Origin: Saccharopolyspora_C sp047200635
GTDB taxonomy: Bacteria; Actinomycetota; Actinomycetes; Mycobacteriales; Pseudonocardiaceae
Assembly: GCF_047200635.1 (NCBI RefSeq)
Contig: NZ_JBJZOI010000016.1
Coordinates: 90,557-154,556, forward strand
Reading direction: 5' to 3'
DNA: 64,000 nt
Part shown: piece after piece, positions 60,245 through 64,000 of the stretch
How positions within the stretch are numbered: position 1 is the first letter of the stretch
How the letters are laid out: each line of letters starts with the position of its first letter
Made by a program: the position numbers and the translations under genes
Notes under the pieces: generated by a model
What the model was told of the DNA's origin: nothing
The model's input: only the letters and a program-made list of their open reading frames with translations
The model's database searches: none

Positions 60245-61474
60245 TCAGCGCGGCACGGGTTCGGGGTAGTCCGCGAGCTCGACGGAGTTCGCGACCCGCT
60301 CCATGCCGCGGGCGACCAGGCGCCTCGGCAGGTGCCGCAGGAGGCGGACGGAGCGGTTGCGCATCCGGAGCTGCCGCCGCGACTCGGGCATCAGGCCGCC
60401 GTCGCCTGCGCCGCGGGCGAACTCGTGGGCCCTGTCGACGAACTCCCGCATCGCCCGCTCGTAGCGCGGGTAGGCGCGGTGGTGATCGCCTTCAGCGGCG
60501 GCGAGCTCCCCGGCCAGCACGTACGCCCCGACGAGCGCGAGGCTGGTGCCGATCCCGGACATCGGCGAGGCGCAGTACGCCGCGTCGCCGAGCAGCGCCG
60601 CGCGGCCCCGCGCCCAGCCGTCCACGCGGACCTGGCCGATGCGGTCGAAGAAGAAGTCCCCCGCCTCGGGCAGCGCGGCGAGCAGCTCCGGGACGTGCCA
60701 GCCGTCCCCGGCGAACGTGCGGGCGACGAGGGCCCGCTGCGCGCCGGTGTCGTGCCGCAGCCGCGGATCGGGAGCCGAGCGCCAGAAGAACCCGGCGAGC
60801 GCCCGGCCCGGCTCCGGCAGCGGCACGAGCCCCGCCGTGCGGCCCGGGCGGCCGCCACCCGCCGCGGCGGTGTGCATCAGCTGCCAACCGTCGAGGTCCA
60901 GCGCGGTGCTCGTGGAGAACAGCGCCACCGAGCAACCGAGGTCGTGCAGGTAGCGCTCCTCCGGGCCGAAGACGAGCTCGCGGACCCCCGAGCGGGCACC
61001 GTCCGCGCCGATCAGCAGGCCGAACTCCCGCGTCCCGCCCGAGGCGAAGGTGACCCGGACGCGGCCCTCGCGCTGCTCCACGGCGGTGATCGAGTCGCCG
61101 AAGACGTGCTCGACGTCGTCGGCGACGGCCTCGTGCAGGATCCGGGCGAGGTCGGTGCGGCGGAGGGCGAACTCGGCGACGGGTCCACCGGAGTGCCCGA
61201 ACACGTCGGTCCCCAGCTCGGCGACCCGGCGTCCGTCCGAGTCGACGAACGCCATGCCCCGCGCGCCGGTGTGCGCCTGCCGGATCCGCGGGACGAGGCC
61301 CATCCGCTCGATCACCGTCCGCGCGGTGCCGCGGACGTCGACCACGTGGCCGCCGGTGCGAGGCGTGGCGGCGCGCTCCAGCACGGTCGGCCGGAAGCCG
61401 TACCGGTGCAACTGGTGCGCCAGCGCCGGCCCGGCGATCCCGGCCCCGGCGATGAGGACGGTGCGATTGCGCAT
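60245..61474 (-). CDS. FAD-dependent aromatic-type monooxygenase
   Basis: A 409-residue flavoprotein of the PHBH/FAD_binding_3 class. The dinucleotide motif is VLIAGAGIAGPALAHQLHRYGF, the DG motif is LLIGADGARSGVRELVF and the GD motif is GRAALLGDAAYCASPMSGIGTSLALVGAYVLA. Members hydroxylate aromatic compounds or inactivate drugs such as tetracycline (TetX). Its start is 156 bp from a divergent GntR/TetR-C fusion regulator, which is probably its controller. The ATG at 61474 has GAGGGGAAC upstream. The substrate is unknown. Confidence 0.9.
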   Translation of the reverse strand: MRNRTVLIAGAGIAGPALAHQLHRYGFRPTVLERAATPRTGGHVVDVRGTARTVIERMGLVPRIRQAHTGARGMAFVDSDGRRVAELGTDVFGHSGGPVAEFALRRTDLARILHEAVADDVEHVFGDSITAVEQREGRVRVTFASGGTREFGLLIGADGARSGVRELVFGPEERYLHDLGCSVALFSTSTALDLDGWQLMHTAAAGGGRPGRTAGLVPLPEPGRALAGFFWRSAPDPRLRHDTGAQRALVARTFAGDGWHVPELLAALPEAGDFFFDRIGQVRVDGWARGRAALLGDAAYCASPMSGIGTSLALVGAYVLAGELAAAEGDHHRAYPRYERAMREFVDRAHEFARGAGDGGLMPESRRQLRMRNRSVRLLRHLPRRLVARGMERVANSVELADYPEPVPR

Positions 61475-61630
61475 GGGTGTTCCCCTCGAATGCGTACGGT
61501 GTATCGATCAGGCGTCAAGGTAGCGGCTGATGCCGGGCGTTCGGGCCGATTCTGGGCGTGAAGTGCGCCAGGTCGGAGCCGAAAGTGAACTAGTACGGTG
61601 GGGGAGTTTCGCGGTGTGGAGGAGGGCGAC

Positions 61631-62572
61631 GTGACGTCGACGGAGCGGGGAGCGGGATCGCCCTACCGGGTCATCGCGGGGGAGGTGCGGGCCCGGATCA
61701 GCTCCGGTGAGCTGCGCCCGGGCGACCGGGTGCCGTCCATCCGGCAGCTCGCCCAGCGGTGGGGCGTGGCCGTCGCCACCGCGACCCGGGCGGCCGCGCT
61801 GCTGCGCGAGGAGGGCTTGGTGGAGCCGAGGGTGGGCGCGGGCACGGTGGTGAGCGCCCGCGCGGCGGCACCCGCTCCCGCCGGTCCGGACGCGGGGCCC
61901 GCCGGCCCCGAGCGGCCCGCGCACGCGAAGCGGGGCGGGGTGCTGGACGCGGCCATCGCGATCGCGGACGCGGAGGGGCTCGACGCGGTGTCGATGCGGC
62001 GGCTCGCCGCCCAGCTCGGCGTCGGCCCGATGTCGCTGTACCGCGTCGTCGCGGACAAGGAGGAGCTCGTGGCGCGGATGGCCGATCGCGCCTTCGCCGG
62101 GTGCGCGCTGCCCGCGACCGGTCCGCCGGGCTGGCGCGCGAAGCTCGAACTCGCCGCCCGCGTCGAGTGGGAGCTCTGCCGCGAGCACCTCTGGTTGCCC
62201 GGGGCGATCTCCCTCACCCGCCCGTCCTTCGCACCGAACGTCATGGCGCACACCGAGTGGATCCTCGGCGCGCTCACCGAGCTGGGGCTGCCGCCGCGGA
62301 TCCGGCTGCAGGAGGCCCTGACGCTGCACTCGCTGGTGCTCGCGGCCGCCGCCGCGCAGGCCGAGGAGACCGATGCCGAGCACCGCACCGGCCTCCCGCT
62401 CGGCCGCTGGCGGAGCGCGCACCGGTCCCGCGCGGGAAGCGCGCTCGACGGCGCCCGGTTCCCGCTGCTGGCGGCGGTGCCCGAGGGCGCGGCCGACGAC
62501 CTGGCGGAGCTGTTCGAGTACGCCCTCGCCCGGCACCTCGACGGCTTCGCCGCGCTGCTCGCCGAGCGCTGA
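61631..62572 (+). CDS. GntR-TetR_C fusion transcriptional regulator
   Basis: The first 75 residues form a GntR winged helix (YRVIAGEVRARISSGELRPGDRVPSIRQLA, with VATATRAAALLREEGLVEPRVGAGTVV). After a Pro/Ala linker comes a TetR-like part with its own HTH-like segment (VSMRRLAAQLGVGPMSLYRVVADKEELVARM) and a TetR_C ligand domain. Such proteins combine two DNA-binding modules. The GTG at 61631 is chosen because GGAGGAGGGCGAC precedes it. It is divergent from the flavin monooxygenase gene and probably represses it until a ligand, perhaps the oxygenase substrate, binds. Confidence 0.88.
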   Translation: MTSTERGAGSPYRVIAGEVRARISSGELRPGDRVPSIRQLAQRWGVAVATATRAAALLREEGLVEPRVGAGTVVSARAAAPAPAGPDAGPAGPERPAHAKRGGVLDAAIAIADAEGLDAVSMRRLAAQLGVGPMSLYRVVADKEELVARMADRAFAGCALPATGPPGWRAKLELAARVEWELCREHLWLPGAISLTRPSFAPNVMAHTEWILGALTELGLPPRIRLQEALTLHSLVLAAAAAQAEETDAEHRTGLPLGRWRSAHRSRAGSALDGARFPLLAAVPEGAADDLAELFEYALARHLDGFAALLAER

Positions 62573-62719
62573 ACCGCGCCACCCGCCGCAGCGCGGCAGG
62601 CAGCGCCGAGCGGTTCGCGTGGTCGTTTTCGGTGAGCGGAAGCGCCGGGGTGGTGGGGCGGAGCCGGGCGGGCACGATGCCTCGGCAACGGCACCGAAGA
62701 TCATCCAGGAGGGCCGGGC

Positions 62720-63949
62720 GTGGTTGCTGCGAACGAGGCCGGACCTGCCGCGAGGGCGGGCTGGGTGGTGCCGCTGTGCTGGTGCGCGGTGCTGCTCGAC
62801 GGATTCGACCTGGTCGTGCTGGGCAGCGTGCTGCCGGTGCTGCTGGACCAGCACGTCTGGGGCCTGACCCCGGCGACCGCCTCGGTGGCCTCCACGCTGG
62901 GCCTGGTCGGCATGGCGATCGGGGCGCTCGCCATCGGCACCCTCACCGACGTCGTCGGCAGGAGGGCGGCCCTGATCTTCTCGGTGATCAGCTTCTCGCT
63001 GCTCACGACGCTGTGCGCGGTGGCGCCGTCGGTGCTGGTCTTCTCGGTGCTGCGCTTCCTCGCGGGGCTCGGCCTGGGTGGTTGCGTGCCCATCGCCATC
63101 GCGCTGGTCACCGAGTACTCGCGGCCCGGGCGCAACGGCGCGGCCACCACCACGATCATGACCGGGTACCACGTGGGCGCGATCCTCACCGCGGTGCTGG
63201 GCATCGCCGTGCTGCCCTCGCTGGGCTGGCCGTGGATGTTCCTGCTCGGCGGGGGGCCGGCGCTGGTCCTGGTGCCGCTGATGATCCGCTACCTGCCCGA
63301 GTCCCGGCAGTTCGAGGCGGTGGACGCGGAGAACGCGGGGCTCCGGGGCGGGCTGAGCGCGGTGCGGGGCCTGTTCCGCGACGGTTTCGCGCGCAGCACC
63401 CTCGCCTTCTGGGTGAGCTCGTTCATGGGCCTGATGCTGGTGTACGGCCTCAACACCTGGCTGCCCGAGATCATGCGGGTGGCCGGGTACCCGCTGGGCA
63501 CGGCGCTCGGCCTGCTGCTGACGCTGAACCTGGGGGCGATCGCCGGGCTGCTCCTCTCCGGAGTCCTCGCCGACCGGGGCCGGATCCGGCAGGTGGCGAT
63601 CGGCTGGTTCATCACCGGTGCGCTGTTCCTGGCCGTGCTGAGCATCCGGCTGCCCGAGGTCGGCGTGTACGCGGCGGTGTTCGTGGCCGGCTGCTTCGTG
63701 TTCAGCGCCCAGGTGCTCGTCTACACCTACGTGGGCCGGTCGTACCCGGCGCCGAACCGCGCGACGGGGCTCGGCTGGTCGGCCGGGGTGGGGCGGCTCG
63801 GCGCGGTCTGCGGCCCGCTGCTCGGCGGCGCCCTGCTCACTGCCGGGATCGCCTACCCGTGGGGCTTCTACGCCTTCGCGGTCGTGGGCGTGTTCGGCGC
63901 GATCGCCATCGCCCTGGTCGGCCGTCCGGAGGCGGAGCGCTCGACCTGA
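62720..63949 (+). CDS. MFS transporter, aromatic acid/H+ symporter-like
   Basis: A 409-residue major facilitator protein with twelve hydrophobic segments. DGFDLVVLGSVLPVLLD in helix 1 is the hallmark of the aromatic acid:H+ symporter group (PcaK/BenK). The MFS A motif reads GTLTDVVGRR between helices 2 and 3 and the repeat LSGVLADRGRIRQ lies between helices 8 and 9. It probably imports a benzoate-like acid. It follows the fusion regulator by 147 bp on the same strand and could supply the substrate of the flavin monooxygenase. Confidence 0.9.
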   Translation: MVAANEAGPAARAGWVVPLCWCAVLLDGFDLVVLGSVLPVLLDQHVWGLTPATASVASTLGLVGMAIGALAIGTLTDVVGRRAALIFSVISFSLLTTLCAVAPSVLVFSVLRFLAGLGLGGCVPIAIALVTEYSRPGRNGAATTTIMTGYHVGAILTAVLGIAVLPSLGWPWMFLLGGGPALVLVPLMIRYLPESRQFEAVDAENAGLRGGLSAVRGLFRDGFARSTLAFWVSSFMGLMLVYGLNTWLPEIMRVAGYPLGTALGLLLTLNLGAIAGLLLSGVLADRGRIRQVAIGWFITGALFLAVLSIRLPEVGVYAAVFVAGCFVFSAQVLVYTYVGRSYPAPNRATGLGWSAGVGRLGAVCGPLLGGALLTAGIAYPWGFYAFAVVGVFGAIAIALVGRPEAERST

Positions 63950-63954
63950 GCGGT

Positions 63955-64000
63955 GGGGGGGGGGGGGGGGGGGGGGAGGAGGGGGGGGGGGGGGGGGTGG
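63955..64000. other. Near-homopolymeric G tract at the window end
   Basis: A run of 22 G (63955-63976), AGGA, then 17 G and TGG ends the window, starting five bases after the MFS stop. It is unlike everything else here and resembles a poly-G read artefact at a contig end. Confidence 0.8.

Overview
The window is about 72% GC with strong third-position GC bias. It carries the replication-origin region of an actinobacterial chromosome. Gene order, the GTG-rich starts, a long DnaA linker and the parS sequences point to the order Pseudonocardiales. Saccharopolyspora or a close relative is my best guess, an inference from protein character only. The central block follows the mycobacterial origin order: cca, nudix, DUF6049, murJ, pseudokinase, sigM, anti-sigma, trxB, trxA, cwlM, GNAT, parB, parA, rsmG, jag, yidC, yidD, rnpA, rpmH, then dnaA, oriC, dnaN, gnd, recF, dciA, gyrB, gyrA, DUF3566, tRNA-Ile, DLW-39, tRNA-Ala.

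Layout. 1-7.7 kb: two secreted proteins of unknown function, an AI-2E family permease, a membrane GGDEF protein and a MacS-type two-component pair. 7.8-10.9 kb: a compact cassette of two related small peptides, an M50 membrane metalloprotease with a PqqD-like front end, and a SARP-type regulator. 11-25.8 kb: PTS enzyme I, a DUF2339 membrane protein, a mycoredoxin-like glutaredoxin, a TetR regulator, a CAP-domain secreted protein, a long acyl-CoA oxidase/dehydrogenase, leuS, SdpI-like and YqgE proteins, and the CCA-adding enzyme. 25.8-37.3 kb: the cell-envelope and redox block (MurJ and its pseudokinase partner, SigM, thioredoxin system, CwlM). 37.6-40.0 kb: an aminotransferase and a D-Ala-D-Ala ligase-like enzyme. 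40.0-45.8 kb: partition genes with eight parS-like sites, then the ribosome and membrane-insertion genes. 45.8-59.7 kb: dnaA, a 1.5-kb oriC and the replication genes. 60.2-63.9 kb: a flavin monooxygenase with a divergent GntR/TetR-C fusion regulator and an MFS transporter. The last 46 bases are an almost pure G run and look like a sequence artefact.

The most interesting candidate system is at 7.9-10.9 kb. The two tandem peptides share a leader motif (LLPxRE) and have hydrophobic Gly/Ala/Val-rich C-termini. A hairpin separates them from the M50 protease. Three GTGACG repeats at exact 11-bp spacing lie upstream, the geometry expected for a SARP regulator, and a SARP gene closes the cassette. 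I read this as a possible minimal, self-regulated peptide-maturation system.

Other signals worth attention are SigR/SigH-type promoters (GGAAY-N18-GTT) in front of both trxBA and the glutaredoxin gene, and DnaA-trio-like triplets next to the AT-rich part of oriC. There are also 15-bp tandem repeats in oriC, DnaA boxes inside the 5' end of dciA, and parS sites translated as VSRET inside ParA and ParB.
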